Shown here: piece by piece, positions 1-8,110 of the stretch | Layout of the letters: each line of letters begins with the position of its first letter | Numbering within the stretch: the stretch's first letter is position 1 | DNA from: Microbacterium foliorum | Lineage (GTDB): Bacteria > Actinomycetota > Actinomycetes > Actinomycetales > Microbacteriaceae | Length of the DNA: 64,000 bases | Assembly (NCBI RefSeq): GCF_006385575.1 | Contig: NZ_CP041040.1 | Location: forward strand, 1,612,001 to 1,676,000 | Direction of reading: 5' to 3' | The notes under the pieces: model-generated | What the model saw: only the letters and a program-made list of their open reading frames with translations | The model's database searches: none | Told to the model about the DNA's origin: nothing | Program-made: the position numbers and the translations under genes

Positions 1-758
1 TGACGCGATGCGGCGACCTTGAGGATCCACGGCCCGATCACGTTGAGCACGGCGAGCGCCACGGCGAACAGAGCAGCCAGCACGGTGATCGTCACCGCGA
101 GCCCCGCGACGGACGGGAAGATCTTGACGAGGACGAAGACCAGAGCCAGCACCGAGATGCCGATGATCGCACGGAACCAGTGCACAGTCGAAGCGGTGGT
201 CCGCAGGCGCACCCCGAGCGGTGAGACGATCACGCGTCGGAGACCCAGCACGGCGCTTCCGGCCGCCACGAGAAGGACTCCTGCCACGACCACGAGGATG
301 CTGAGCGGAGAAAGCACGACGGCGTCGGCGCCGAGAGCCGTGCCACGGAAGGGGATGAGTCCGACGAGGGGAGCGGTCGCCAGATGGACGACGACGCCGG
401 CGACGGCACCTGCGGCCGCGACGAGCACGGATTCGATCACGGTGGCGACGCTGACACCCATCGGAGTCACGCCGAGAAGGCGCAGGGTAGAGAGCCGCTC
501 GTCGCGGCGGCGGGCAGAGAGTCGCGCAGACGCCCCGCCGAGGTTCATCAGGGGCACGACGAGGAGGACGAGAGCGATCGCCGCCAATGCCTGATAGATC
601 GGGGCGTACTCGTCGGTCCAGGTCCAGAACGACTGCGCTCCACCCACGACGGTCAGCACGAGAGCGGCGACGACGCCGAAGGCGACCACGGGAAGCGCCA
701 GGACGGCGTTCTCTCCCTTCGCCGGACGAAGGAGGAGGGCCAGAACGCGGGCGTTCAT
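1..758 (-). CDS. ABC exporter permease, FtsX-like (partial, C-terminus outside window)
   Basis: Membrane permease that should work with the ATPase encoded just upstream of it. About 252 residues are visible, starting MNARVLALLLRP, and the frame runs off the left edge without a stop. Hydrophobic segments lie at roughly residues 18-40, 53-72, 103-130, 150-172 and two more after 195. The stretch between the second and third segments (RLSARRRDERLSTLRLLGV) is the FtsX/MacB-type loop that follows a membrane helix. The ATG overlaps the ATPase stop in an ATGA, so the two are translationally coupled. The substrate cannot be told; relatives export peptides, antibiotics or lipoproteins. Confidence 0.85.
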   Translation of the reverse strand, partial: MNARVLALLLRPAKGENAVLALPVVAFGVVAALVLTVVGGAQSFWTWTDEYAPIYQALAAIALVLLVVPLMNLGGASARLSARRRDERLSTLRLLGVTPMGVSVATVIESVLVAAAGAVAGVVVHLATAPLVGLIPFRGTALGADAVVLSPLSILVVVAGVLLVAAGSAVLGLRRVIVSPLGVRLRTTASTVHWFRAIIGISVLALVFVLVKIFPSVAGLAVTITVLAALFAVALAVLNVIGPWILKVAASR

Positions 759-1450
759 GCGGACACCGCCGACGATACGATCCGCCCGTCGCGAACCGCG
801 ACGATGCGCGAGCATCGAGCGGCGACGTCGGCGTCGTGCGTGACGACGAGGAGGGTGCGCCCCTGCCCGGTCGTCGACCAGAGCAGAGCGTTCATCACGT
901 CCTGCGAGGTGTGCGAGTCGAGCGCCCCGGTCGGCTCGTCGGCGAACACGAGATCCGCACCGGTCGCCTGGGCCCGCGCGATCGCGACGCGTTGCGCCTG
1001 CCCGCCCGAGAGCTCCCCGATGCGGCGGTCCTCCATACCGGCGAGTCCCAGTGCGGCGAGCCAGGATGCCGCGTGGGCCGTGGCATCCGCTCTCTTCACA
1101 CCGTTGATCATCGATGCGAGCGCCACGTTCTCGACGGCGGTGAGCTCAGGGATGAGGAGGCCCTGCTGGAAGACGAAGCCGAACTTCTCCCTGCGCAGCC
1201 GGGAACGCGCTGACTCGCCGAGCCCGGCGACCTCCACGGGGTGCCCGGTCGACGGCTGGAACGTCACCGTGCCGGAGTCCGGCGGGACGATGCCGGCGAG
1301 CACATGGAGGAGAGTCGTCTTGCCGGATCCGGAGGCACCCATGATCGCCACGGACTCGCCGCGGTGAATCGAGAGATCCACCCCGGCGAGTGCGCGAGTG
1401 CTGCCGTAGGCCTTGGTCAGGGAGCGTGCCTCGAGGACGGAGTCGTTCAT
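755..1450 (-). CDS. ABC transporter ATP-binding protein
   Basis: Cytoplasmic ATPase that powers the adjacent permease. The 231 residues have the usual order: Walker A GASGSGKT at 38-45, a Q-loop region near 85, signature LSGGQ near 145, Walker B LVFADEP near 165 and the switch histidine in VVTHD near 200. The overall pattern is that of MacB/LolD-type ATPases, which pair with FtsX-like permeases. The start at MNDSVLEARS is chosen because family members begin a few residues before the first beta strand; longer in-frame sequence upstream runs through the neighbouring GNAT gene in another frame. Confidence 0.92.
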   Translation of the reverse strand: MNDSVLEARSLTKAYGSTRALAGVDLSIHRGESVAIMGASGSGKTTLLHVLAGIVPPDSGTVTFQPSTGHPVEVAGLGESARSRLRREKFGFVFQQGLLIPELTAVENVALASMINGVKRADATAHAASWLAALGLAGMEDRRIGELSGGQAQRVAIARAQATGADLVFADEPTGALDSHTSQDVMNALLWSTTGQGRTLLVVTHDADVAARCSRIVAVRDGRIVSSAVSA

Positions 1451-1539
1451 GCTTCCAGCCTCGCGACCAGACCGGGAGTGCTGCATCGCCCAGGCGGATG
1501 ATCCGCTCGCGCCCGCGTACACCGCTCGGATGATCTCGG

Positions 1540-2619
1540 TCAGATCCGCTTCTGCCACGCTCCGGCGTAGGAGACCGGCACGAACCCGATCGCCTCGTTG
1601 ATGCTCAGCATCGGGCGGTTCTCCTCGGCGTTGAACGTGGAGACCGTCGGGGAGAGCGGCACGAGCTCTCGCCAGTGCAGGAGGTTCGCGCACTTGACGA
1701 CGGTGCCCAGCCGATGCCCTCGATGCTCGCGCGACACCAGCGTGCCGAGCTGATGCGTGACCCCCGTCCGGTCCGCTCCGACGAGCAGCTCGTTGTATGC
1801 CACGATGTCCCCGCTCGGCACGTGCTGCACCGCGACGATCGACAGGGCCTGGCCGGCTCCGGTGAGCCGCCGTTCTCGGCGCACCACTCGCTCCGCGTCC
1901 CACTCCTCGGCGACGAAGTCCATCTCGCCGCTCGGCGCATCGGTCGACAGGCGAGCGAGGATCGCTGCATAGCCGTCCCGGAACTCGGGCGGCGTCGGAG
2001 CCATCCAATGGAGCACCCGATAGTCGTCTCCCGCGGCCGCCTGCGCAGATTCCAGAGCGGCGCGGAGCGCGGCGGGGTCCGACCGCAGATCGAACTCGCT
2101 GTTGCGTTCGACCTGTTCGAAGTCGTACCCGCGGGCTTCGAGCGCGTCTGACAGCGGGATCGCCGGGATTCGACCCCACCCCGTCCGCGGGGAGATCATC
2201 CGTTCGGACTCGATCGGCCGGTGCAGCGTCCAGATCTGCACCAGAGACCGACCATGGGCGCGAGCCTCCGACTCGGCGAGCGTCAGGAGGGCATCCTCGA
2301 CACCGATTCCCCAGTGCTTCTCGGGCACGAGGAGGTCTGCCTCCGCCGCCGTCGCATCCGCCTCCTGGGCATACGCGACCGTGATCATGCCCACGATCTC
2401 GTCGCCGTTCCTGGCCACGAATCCGGTCTGCAGGGTGTCGGTGGAGTCCTGCCACGACGCGAGCAACTGAGCGGCGTCGGGTGCGATGTCGGGCAGACCC
2501 ACCATCTCATCGCAGATCTGCCGGTTGAGCTGACCGTAGGCGCGGAAGTCCGCACCGTCCGCGGCGTCGAGCGCGTCAGGGACCATCAGTGGCTCGATGG
2601 TCAGTGTGGTGGTCGTCAT
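1540..2619 (-). CDS. GNAT N-acetyltransferase, two-domain (paralogue A)
   Basis: Probable acetyl-CoA-dependent N-acyltransferase of unknown substrate, 359 residues. Two GNAT-like halves can be seen: an N-terminal one around residues 10-175 (GKHWGIGVEDALL-like acetyl-CoA loop near 105) and a C-terminal one around 190-355, where SREHRGHRLGTVVK is the pyrophosphate-binding loop, followed by TFNAEENRPMLSINEAIGF. The ATG overlaps the stop of the next upstream gene in an ATGA. That gene encodes a paralogue with the same C-terminal signature, so the pair arose by tandem duplication. It is the last gene of the minus-strand operon starting near 4390. Confidence 0.85.
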   Translation of the reverse strand: MTTTTLTIEPLMVPDALDAADGADFRAYGQLNRQICDEMVGLPDIAPDAAQLLASWQDSTDTLQTGFVARNGDEIVGMITVAYAQEADATAAEADLLVPEKHWGIGVEDALLTLAESEARAHGRSLVQIWTLHRPIESERMISPRTGWGRIPAIPLSDALEARGYDFEQVERNSEFDLRSDPAALRAALESAQAAAGDDYRVLHWMAPTPPEFRDGYAAILARLSTDAPSGEMDFVAEEWDAERVVRRERRLTGAGQALSIVAVQHVPSGDIVAYNELLVGADRTGVTHQLGTLVSREHRGHRLGTVVKCANLLHWRELVPLSPTVSTFNAEENRPMLSINEAIGFVPVSYAGAWQKRI

Positions 2620-3704
2620 GACAGTTCCTTCTTCCAGGCTCCTTCATACGCGATGGCCGTGAAGCCCATCGCCTCATTGATCGAGAGCATCGGCCGGTTC
2701 TCCTCGGCGTTGTAGGTGATCACGTCGCGGGATTCGGGCGCGACGCCCGTCCACGACAGGAGGGCGTCGCATTTCACGAGCTGTCCCAATCGGTGCCCGC
2801 GATGCTCTTTCAGCACGAGGGTGTCGTGCTGATGGGTGGTCGCGCGCAGATCCGGTCCGATGCGGAGCTCGGTGAACGCAGCCAGCTCGCCGGTTGCGAC
2901 GTGCTGCGCGACCGTGACCTGGATGATCTGGCCCATCTCCGCCACGCGTCTCTCGGACTCGATCAGGCGCTCTGCATCCCAGACCTCCTCGTCCGTCTCG
3001 AGATCGGCAGACGGGGCATCGGTCGACATGCGCGACTTCAGCCAGGCGTAGCCCTCGACATGCTCGGCGGGCGTCGGCAGCATCCACCGGATCACGCGAT
3101 AGTCCTGAGACGACGCGCGTGCGTCGTCGCGAAGCTCCTCGGCGCGACGAACCGTCTCGGCATTCACTTCGAGTCGACTCACCCGGTAGACCTGCTCGAG
3201 GCTGAACCCGTGGCGGATGAGGAATCGCGCGACGTGATCGTCTGGCACGCTGCCGAAGCCGGTCCGCGCCTCGAGCCGGGGACCCTCACTCGCCGGCTGC
3301 TCCGTCCAGTTCTGGATCACCGTGCGGTCGTGCAGTCTCGCGAAGGCTTCGACGTGTGGCAGGATCGCGGTACCGATTCCTCGACCCCAGACCCGTGGGT
3401 GGAGCTCGATCGCGGCGATGGCCACACGCGAGCCCTCCTCGTGCGGGATGTCGATGACCGTGCGTCCGACCATCTCTCCGTCGACGCGCACGGTCCACAC
3501 CGCGGTCGTGCGCTCTTTGCGGGAGCGCAGGATCGGAAGCAGCGCCTCCGGCGTGAGGTCCTGTTCGGTGCGGCCGGTGAGTTCGCGATAGACGGCGTTG
3601 CGGACGCGGGCGAGCTCGCGGAACTCGGCCGCGTCGGCTGCATCCGCCCGTGCCGGCAGCACGAGCGGATGCAGCGACGCATCTGCGGTGAGCGGAATGC
3701 TCAT
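2616..3704 (-). CDS. GNAT N-acetyltransferase, two-domain (paralogue B)
   Basis: Second two-domain GNAT protein, 362 residues, closely similar in layout to its downstream neighbour. The N-terminal half carries HPRVWGRGIGTAIL near residue 110 and the C-terminal half LKEHRGHRLGQLVK near 300, both acetyl-CoA-binding loops, and it ends with TYNAEENRPMLSINEAMGF, nearly the same as in paralogue A. The start at MSIPLTAD is chosen because GGAG sits a few bases upstream; the frame is open further back but that region overlaps the 92-residue gene. The substrate is unknown. Relatives modify aminoglycosides, small amines or protein N-termini. Confidence 0.87.
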   Translation of the reverse strand: MSIPLTADASLHPLVLPARADAADAAEFRELARVRNAVYRELTGRTEQDLTPEALLPILRSRKERTTAVWTVRVDGEMVGRTVIDIPHEEGSRVAIAAIELHPRVWGRGIGTAILPHVEAFARLHDRTVIQNWTEQPASEGPRLEARTGFGSVPDDHVARFLIRHGFSLEQVYRVSRLEVNAETVRRAEELRDDARASSQDYRVIRWMLPTPAEHVEGYAWLKSRMSTDAPSADLETDEEVWDAERLIESERRVAEMGQIIQVTVAQHVATGELAAFTELRIGPDLRATTHQHDTLVLKEHRGHRLGQLVKCDALLSWTGVAPESRDVITYNAEENRPMLSINEAMGFTAIAYEGAWKKELS

Positions 3705-3717
3705 GGTGATCTCCAGG

Positions 3718-3996
3718 TCAGCGCAGCTGACGCTGCAGGTCGTACGTGAGCAGGGCATACGTCTCGCCGTCGGTGCGGTTCCGCCGATCGAGATGCAGCG
3801 CGTCCGCCTCGAGGGCGGTGACGCGGCGCGCCGGGCGAGGGCGTTGAGCCCGCTGGAGCAGCCACAGGCCGATCCGGAGCGAGAGACGATCTGCCAGCGC
3901 CAGGCGCCGTAGCTCATCGGGTGCGGGGATGTGAAGGACCTGCTGGTCCTCGGTATCCGGAGGGTGGGGGATGCTGCGATACAGCGTGGTGTTCAC
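3718..3996 (-). CDS. Small protein of unknown function in GNAT operon
   Basis: I do not recognise this 92-residue protein. It starts at GTG (MNTTLYRSIPHP) behind AAGGA at good spacing and ends 13 bases before the GNAT paralogue B start. It is rich in Arg and Leu, with a likely helical middle (LRRLALADRLSLRIGLWLLQ), and has no signal peptide or clear membrane segment. Position and ribosome-binding site support a real gene that is co-transcribed with the acetyltransferases. An accessory or regulatory role in that operon is only inference. Confidence 0.6.
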   Translation of the reverse strand: MNTTLYRSIPHPPDTEDQQVLHIPAPDELRRLALADRLSLRIGLWLLQRAQRPRPARRVTALEADALHLDRRNRTDGETYALLTYDLQRQLR

Positions 3997-4246
3997 GGTG
4001 ATTCCTTCGAGATGGGTGGTGGTGTCCAGCGAGTGGGAGCGCGCGATCGCAGGGCGCCGTGAAGACGGCCGGCGGTGCGCGACGGGAGTCGAGAGCCCGG
4101 CACGCCGAAAGGCGATCGCCGAGGTCGGCGGAGATCCGTGATCCGTGGTGGATCAGAGGGTGGGGCGCGGAGACACGCGAGCGAGAAACCCCGTCATCGA
4201 TCGGAGACCGATGGGTGATTCGGAGCAGAGTTCTCGGGCTGCGGTT
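3997..4246 (-). other. Untranslated stretch between leader ORF and first GNAT-operon gene
   Basis: No coding sequence is supported here. Read on the minus strand it is the roughly 250-base transcribed gap after the 34-codon leader ORF. It contains two perfect short inverted repeats: a TGATCC/GGATCA stem with a 5-base loop at 4139-4155 and a CGCCGA/TCGGCG stem with a 2-base loop at 4117-4130. They could be part of a folded leader RNA or processing sites. No run of U residues follows them, so an intrinsic terminator is not evident. Confidence 0.4.
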
Positions 4247-4351
4247 CTACGAGAGCGCGCTTCTACGGACGCCGGCGGTTACCGAGTGCGCAAGGCGCGG
4301 CGCAAATGGCGCGGCGAGGCCAGTGGCCTGAGCAGTGAGCTGAGTGATCAT
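4247..4351 (-). CDS. Candidate 34-codon leader ORF of GNAT operon
   Basis: Short ORF of 34 codons (MITQLTAQAT..., ending RRSALS) with the best Shine-Dalgarno sequence in the window, AAAGGAGGT, six bases before the ATG. Its start lies only about 28 bases from the predicted transcription start of the operon promoter, and the next gene follows about 250 bases later. The peptide matches no family I know. A short, well-translated ORF directly behind a promoter and far ahead of the first enzyme gene is the usual layout of translational attenuation, but a freestanding micropeptide is equally possible. Confidence 0.5.
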   Translation of the reverse strand: MITQLTAQATGLAAPFAPRLAHSVTAGVRRSALS

Positions 4352-4353
4352 CG

Positions 4354-4387
4354 GTAACCTCCTTTCGTGTGGCGATCCGGAGGTTAC
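4354..4387. repeat. 9-bp inverted repeat overlapping promoter and leader Shine-Dalgarno
   Basis: GTAACCTCC at the left and GGAGGTTAC at the right form a perfect 9-base inverted repeat with a 16-base spacer. On the minus strand the upstream arm covers the end of the -10 box and the predicted transcription start, and the downstream arm is the Shine-Dalgarno of the leader ORF. It may be a protein operator. Only if transcription starts further upstream than predicted could the arms pair in RNA and mask the ribosome-binding site. Confidence 0.45.
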
Positions 4388-4415
4388 GGTAGCGAAACCC
4401 GGGCGTGTCCGTCAA
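4386..4415 (-). promoter_or_regulatory. Sigma-70-type promoter of GNAT operon
   Basis: On the minus strand TTGACG (4410-4415) and TACCGT (4386-4391) are separated by 18 bases, the best -35/-10 pair in the window. The predicted transcription start is near 4379. It drives the leader ORF, the 92-residue protein and both GNAT genes. Confidence 0.65.
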
Positions 4416-4502
4416 GCATCTCCGGCGTGGTCCGGCGTGTCGCGCCTGATTCCGGTTCAGTTCGCCACCGCGCGGGATGCCCGTTCTGAGCCGTCATTCC
4501 GG

Positions 4503-4553
4503 TAGCGTATGGGCGTGATTCACCCCCGAAGCGCGGTACGCGCATGCATCTGA
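4503..4553 (+). promoter_or_regulatory. smc promoter -10 and possible leaderless micro-ORF
   Basis: TAGCGT at 4503-4508 is a -10 candidate. Six bases later, where transcription should start, lies GTG at 4515. It opens a 12-codon reading frame that ends in TGA at 4551-4553, overlapping the smc ATG (4544) in another frame. smc itself has no clear Shine-Dalgarno. Whether the micro-ORF is translated is not known. Confidence 0.35.
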
Positions 4554-7500
4554 AGAGCCTGACCCTCAAGGGGTTCAAGTCCTTCGCGCAGCCGACCAGC
4601 TTCGTCTTCGAACCGGGCGTCACCTGCATCGTGGGTCCCAACGGATCGGGAAAGTCCAATGTGGTCGACGCCCTCGCCTGGGTCATGGGCGAGCAGGGAG
4701 CGAAGACTCTGCGTGGCGGCAAGATGGAGGACGTCATCTTCGCCGGCACCTCGACGAGAGGGCCGCTCGGTCGCGCCGAGGTTCAGCTCACGATCGACAA
4801 CAGCGACGGCGCTCTGCCGATCGAGTTCACCGAGGTCACGATCAGCCGGACGCTGTTCCGCAACGGTGCCAGCGAGTACGCGATCAACGGCGAGAACTGC
4901 CGTCTGCTCGACCTTCAGGAGCTCCTCAGCGACTCCGGTCTCGGACGCGAGATGCACGTCATCGTGGGTCAAGGGCGACTGGACACGGTGCTTCAGGCAT
5001 CGCCGGAGGATCGTCGAGGCTTCATCGAAGAGGCTGCCGGCATCCTCAAGCATCGGCGTCGCAAGGAGAAGACGCTCCGCAAGCTCGATGCGATGGAGAC
5101 CAACCTCACGCGCCTGAGCGATCTCGCGGGCGAGATCCGACGCCAGCTGAAGCCGCTGGGCAGGCAGGCCGAGATCGCGCGTGAGGCTCAGACGATCGCC
5201 GCAGTCGTGCGTGATGCCAAGGCCCGGATCTTCGCGGACGACGTGGTGGCGCTGCGCACCGCGCTGGCCGATCACACACGCACCGAGCACGAGCGGCACA
5301 CCGAACGGCTCGTGCTGTCGGATCAGGCAGAGGCGGTGCGGGGGAGCATCGCGCGCCTCGAGCAGGATCAGAACTCGGTCGCGGTCGATCGGGCGAGAAG
5401 CGTGGCATTCGGGCTCGAGCAGGTGCAGGAGCGGATGCGCGGGTTGTACACCCTCGCCAATCAGCGACTCGCGCTGCTCGGCTCGGAGGAGGACGATGCG
5501 GCGGTGACGACCGTCACGGTCACGCAGAGCACGATCGACGAGGCGAAGGACGAGATCACCGAGATCGCCGCAGGCCTCGGCGATGCCCAGGACGCGGCGA
5601 CCGTGGCGAGCCGCGAGGTGGTGCACGCCCGGGCGGAGCTCGACACCCTCGACGTGGACATCGCCGAGCAGAGCGCGCTCGTGTCGGAGTACGACATGCG
5701 GCTCAGCTCACTGCGAGGAACGGCCGATGCGGCTGCGTCGGCTCTCGCCGCGGTGCGCGGTGCGGTGCTGCGACAGGAGAACGCGCTCGAGGCGGCGAAT
5801 GCGCGCCGACGCGATGCAGCTGACGCCCTCGAGTCGATCGACGACACGGAGGCGCCGGAGGGCACGGCGGCGGAGCATTCCGCTGCATACGAGAGTGCGC
5901 AGCGTGCCGCCACAGCGGCCGAGGCCGAGCGGGAGGCGCTCCGCGAGCGTCTGCACGCGGCAGAGCGCGAAGTCGACGCGCTCACGGCCAAGGCGACAGC
6001 ACTCGGAAGCGCGCTCGCGATCTCAGGAGGCGCCGCCGAGATCGTGAAGACGGGCGGCCCGGGCGTGCGCGGCCTCGTGGGCGACTCCGTGCAGGTCCGG
6101 AACGGGTTCGAGGCCGCGATCGCTGCCGTGCTGGGTCCGCTGGCCGAAGGCGTTCTCGTCGAGGGGACATCCGATGCATTCGAGCTGGCTCGTGACGCGT
6201 CGGACCAGCGCAGGGGAGTGGTGGACTTCGTCGTCTCAGACGCCGCTCATCCGTCGATCGAACTGCCCGCTCTGGAAGGGGTGACGCCGGCCGTCGACAC
6301 GGTCACGGCTCCGGATGGCGTGCTCGGGATCCTGTCTCACGTCGTGATCGCCGACAGCCTCGACGCGGCGCGTAGTGCGAGAGCCGCGCTCGACGTCGCA
6401 GGCGACACGACCACGACGATCGTCACGACGGCCGGTGACGTGGTCACGGCGCAGACGCTTCGGACAGGATCCGGTGGCGAGCGATCCCGTCTCGAACTCG
6501 CCGCCGAACGTGACGCAGCGAACGAGCGCCTGGCGGAGGTGCAGGTCATCGTCGATTCGCTGCGTGAGGCTCGCGAAGACGCGAACGAGGCCGTGGAGAC
6601 TTCCCGTCGCCAGGCGAAGGACGCGCTTCGAGCCTTGCGGGAGCACGATGCCGCTCTGGCCACCCATGCGGAACAGGTGAACCGCATCACCGTCACCCAC
6701 GAGTCGGCGGTCGCCGAGTGCGAACGGCTCGAGGCGGGACTCGCACAGGCGCAGAGCGCCGTGCACGACGCGGAGGCGAAGGCCGAAGCGGCGAAGGCCG
6801 AACTGGACGCGGCGATCGCCGCCCCTCGGCCCGTGCTCGATGCCTCGGCGCGAGACGGTCTGCTCGAAGCACTCGAGATGGCCCGCGAGGGTGAAGTCCG
6901 AGCACGGCTGGAGATCGAGACCCTTCGTGAGCGTGTGCGTGCTGCGCAGGCACGCGTCGCCGGGCTCGAACGGCAACGCGAACAGGAGCGAGATGCCGCG
7001 GCCGAGGCTGCGCGCCGAGCGGTCATCCGCCGCGCGCAGCGCGACGCCGCATCCGGAGTGGTGCAGGAGCTTCCCCGAATCCTGGACTCGATCGATCGAT
7101 CGGTCACCGAGGCGCGCGTCGCACTGGCCGAGGCCGAGGCCACACGATCGGCGCAGAACCAGGAGCTCACCGCACTTCGCGTGCAGGAGACATCCCTGCG
7201 GGAGAGGCTCGTCGGGCTCACTGAGAGCGTGCACGGCCTCGAGCTGCAGATCCACGAGAAGAAGCTGCACCTCAACAGTCTGCTCGAGCGCGTCGCCTCG
7301 GAGCTGGCGCTCGACGAAGATATTCTCATTGCGGAATATGGGCCGGACCAGCTCGTTCCCCGTGACCCCGGAGCCGCGCCCGCTGAAGACGACGGGCTCG
7401 ACGACACGGCCATTCCGTTCGATCGGCGGATCCAGCAGCGCCGACTCGCCGAGGCCGAACGCAAGCTCGCTCAGCTCGGTCGAGTCAATCCGCTCGCGCT

Positions 7501-8086
7501 CGAGGAGTTCGCCGCGCTCGAGCAGCGTCACGCGTTCCTCACCGAGCAGCTCGCCGATCTGACGCAGACGCGTCAGGACCTGCTGACGATCATCGCCGAC
7601 CTCGACGAGCGGATGCAGACGATTTTCGCGAGCGCATTCGAAGACACGAGGGTCGCGTTCGGTGAGGTCTTTCCGCTGCTGTTCCCCGGGGGGTCCGGAA
7701 GCATCTCACTCACGGATCCGGAGAACATGCTCACGACGGGCATCGAGGTCTCGGTACGTCCGGTGGGGAAGAAGATCGAGAGGTTGTCTCTGCTGTCCGG
7801 GGGTGAACGCTCCCTCGCCGCAGTCGCTCTGCTGGTCGCGATCTTCAAAGCCCGACCTAGCCCGTTCTACATCCTCGACGAGGTCGAGGCGGCACTCGAC
7901 GACGCCAACCTCGGCCGCCTGCTCACCGTGTTCGAGCAGCTGCGCGAGAGCTCGCAGCTGCTCATCATCACCCATCAGAAGCGCACGATGGAGATCGCCG
8001 ATGCGCTCTACGGGGTCTCGATGCGTCAGGACGGCGTGTCGGCTGTCGTCGGACAGCGCGTGGGCGATCGCGCGGCGGCCGGCTGA
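4544..8086 (+). CDS. smc: Chromosome segregation ATPase SMC
   Basis: Full-length SMC, 1180 residues, the coiled-coil ATPase of the bacterial condensin that organises and separates chromosomes. Head halves are at the two ends: Walker A GPNGSGKS at 31-38 and, at the C-terminus, signature LSGGER near 1083 and Walker B FYILDEVEAALDD near 1107. Long Ala/Glu/Arg-rich coiled coils (about 170-500 and 640-960) flank a hinge around 500-640 beginning GGPGVRGLVGDSV. The start MHLKSLTLKGFKSF is the canonical SMC N-terminus. scpA and scpB are not in this window. ftsY follows after 24 bases, as in many actinobacteria. Confidence 0.98.
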   Translation: MHLKSLTLKGFKSFAQPTSFVFEPGVTCIVGPNGSGKSNVVDALAWVMGEQGAKTLRGGKMEDVIFAGTSTRGPLGRAEVQLTIDNSDGALPIEFTEVTISRTLFRNGASEYAINGENCRLLDLQELLSDSGLGREMHVIVGQGRLDTVLQASPEDRRGFIEEAAGILKHRRRKEKTLRKLDAMETNLTRLSDLAGEIRRQLKPLGRQAEIAREAQTIAAVVRDAKARIFADDVVALRTALADHTRTEHERHTERLVLSDQAEAVRGSIARLEQDQNSVAVDRARSVAFGLEQVQERMRGLYTLANQRLALLGSEEDDAAVTTVTVTQSTIDEAKDEITEIAAGLGDAQDAATVASREVVHARAELDTLDVDIAEQSALVSEYDMRLSSLRGTADAAASALAAVRGAVLRQENALEAANARRRDAADALESIDDTEAPEGTAAEHSAAYESAQRAATAAEAEREALRERLHAAEREVDALTAKATALGSALAISGGAAEIVKTGGPGVRGLVGDSVQVRNGFEAAIAAVLGPLAEGVLVEGTSDAFELARDASDQRRGVVDFVVSDAAHPSIELPALEGVTPAVDTVTAPDGVLGILSHVVIADSLDAARSARAALDVAGDTTTTIVTTAGDVVTAQTLRTGSGGERSRLELAAERDAANERLAEVQVIVDSLREAREDANEAVETSRRQAKDALRALREHDAALATHAEQVNRITVTHESAVAECERLEAGLAQAQSAVHDAEAKAEAAKAELDAAIAAPRPVLDASARDGLLEALEMAREGEVRARLEIETLRERVRAAQARVAGLERQREQERDAAAEAARRAVIRRAQRDAASGVVQELPRILDSIDRSVTEARVALAEAEATRSAQNQELTALRVQETSLRERLVGLTESVHGLELQIHEKKLHLNSLLERVASELALDEDILIAEYGPDQLVPRDPGAAPAEDDGLDDTAIPFDRRIQQRRLAEAERKLAQLGRVNPLALEEFAALEQRHAFLTEQLADLTQTRQDLLTIIADLDERMQTIFASAFEDTRVAFGEVFPLLFPGGSGSISLTDPENMLTTGIEVSVRPVGKKIERLSLLSGGERSLAAVALLVAIFKARPSPFYILDEVEAALDDANLGRLLTVFEQLRESSQLLIITHQKRTMEIADALYGVSMRQDGVSAVVGQRVGDRAAAG

Positions 8087-8098
8087 CGGCGCTACCCG

Positions 8099-8104
8099 TA
8101 GGCT
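8099..8104 (+). promoter_or_regulatory. -10 box for leaderless ftsY
   Basis: TAGGCT followed by exactly six bases and then the ftsY ATG places the predicted first transcribed base on the A of ATG. No good -35 is visible. The GGAG in the six-base gap is too close to the ATG to act as a Shine-Dalgarno. Confidence 0.5.
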
Positions 8105-8110
8105 GGAGTC

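Noticed and set aside
384..1367. 327-residue plus-strand frame at the left edge
   Set aside because: It lies opposite the ABC permease and ATPase, whose motifs are complete.
4386..4430. WhiB7-type control of the GNAT operon
   Set aside because: WhiB7 promoters carry an AT-rich block just upstream of the -35; here that stretch is GC-rich.
4520..5626. 368-residue open frame antisense to smc
   Set aside because: High GC leaves long open antisense frames. This one has Leu/Arg/His-rich composition without domains, and smc on the other strand is certain.
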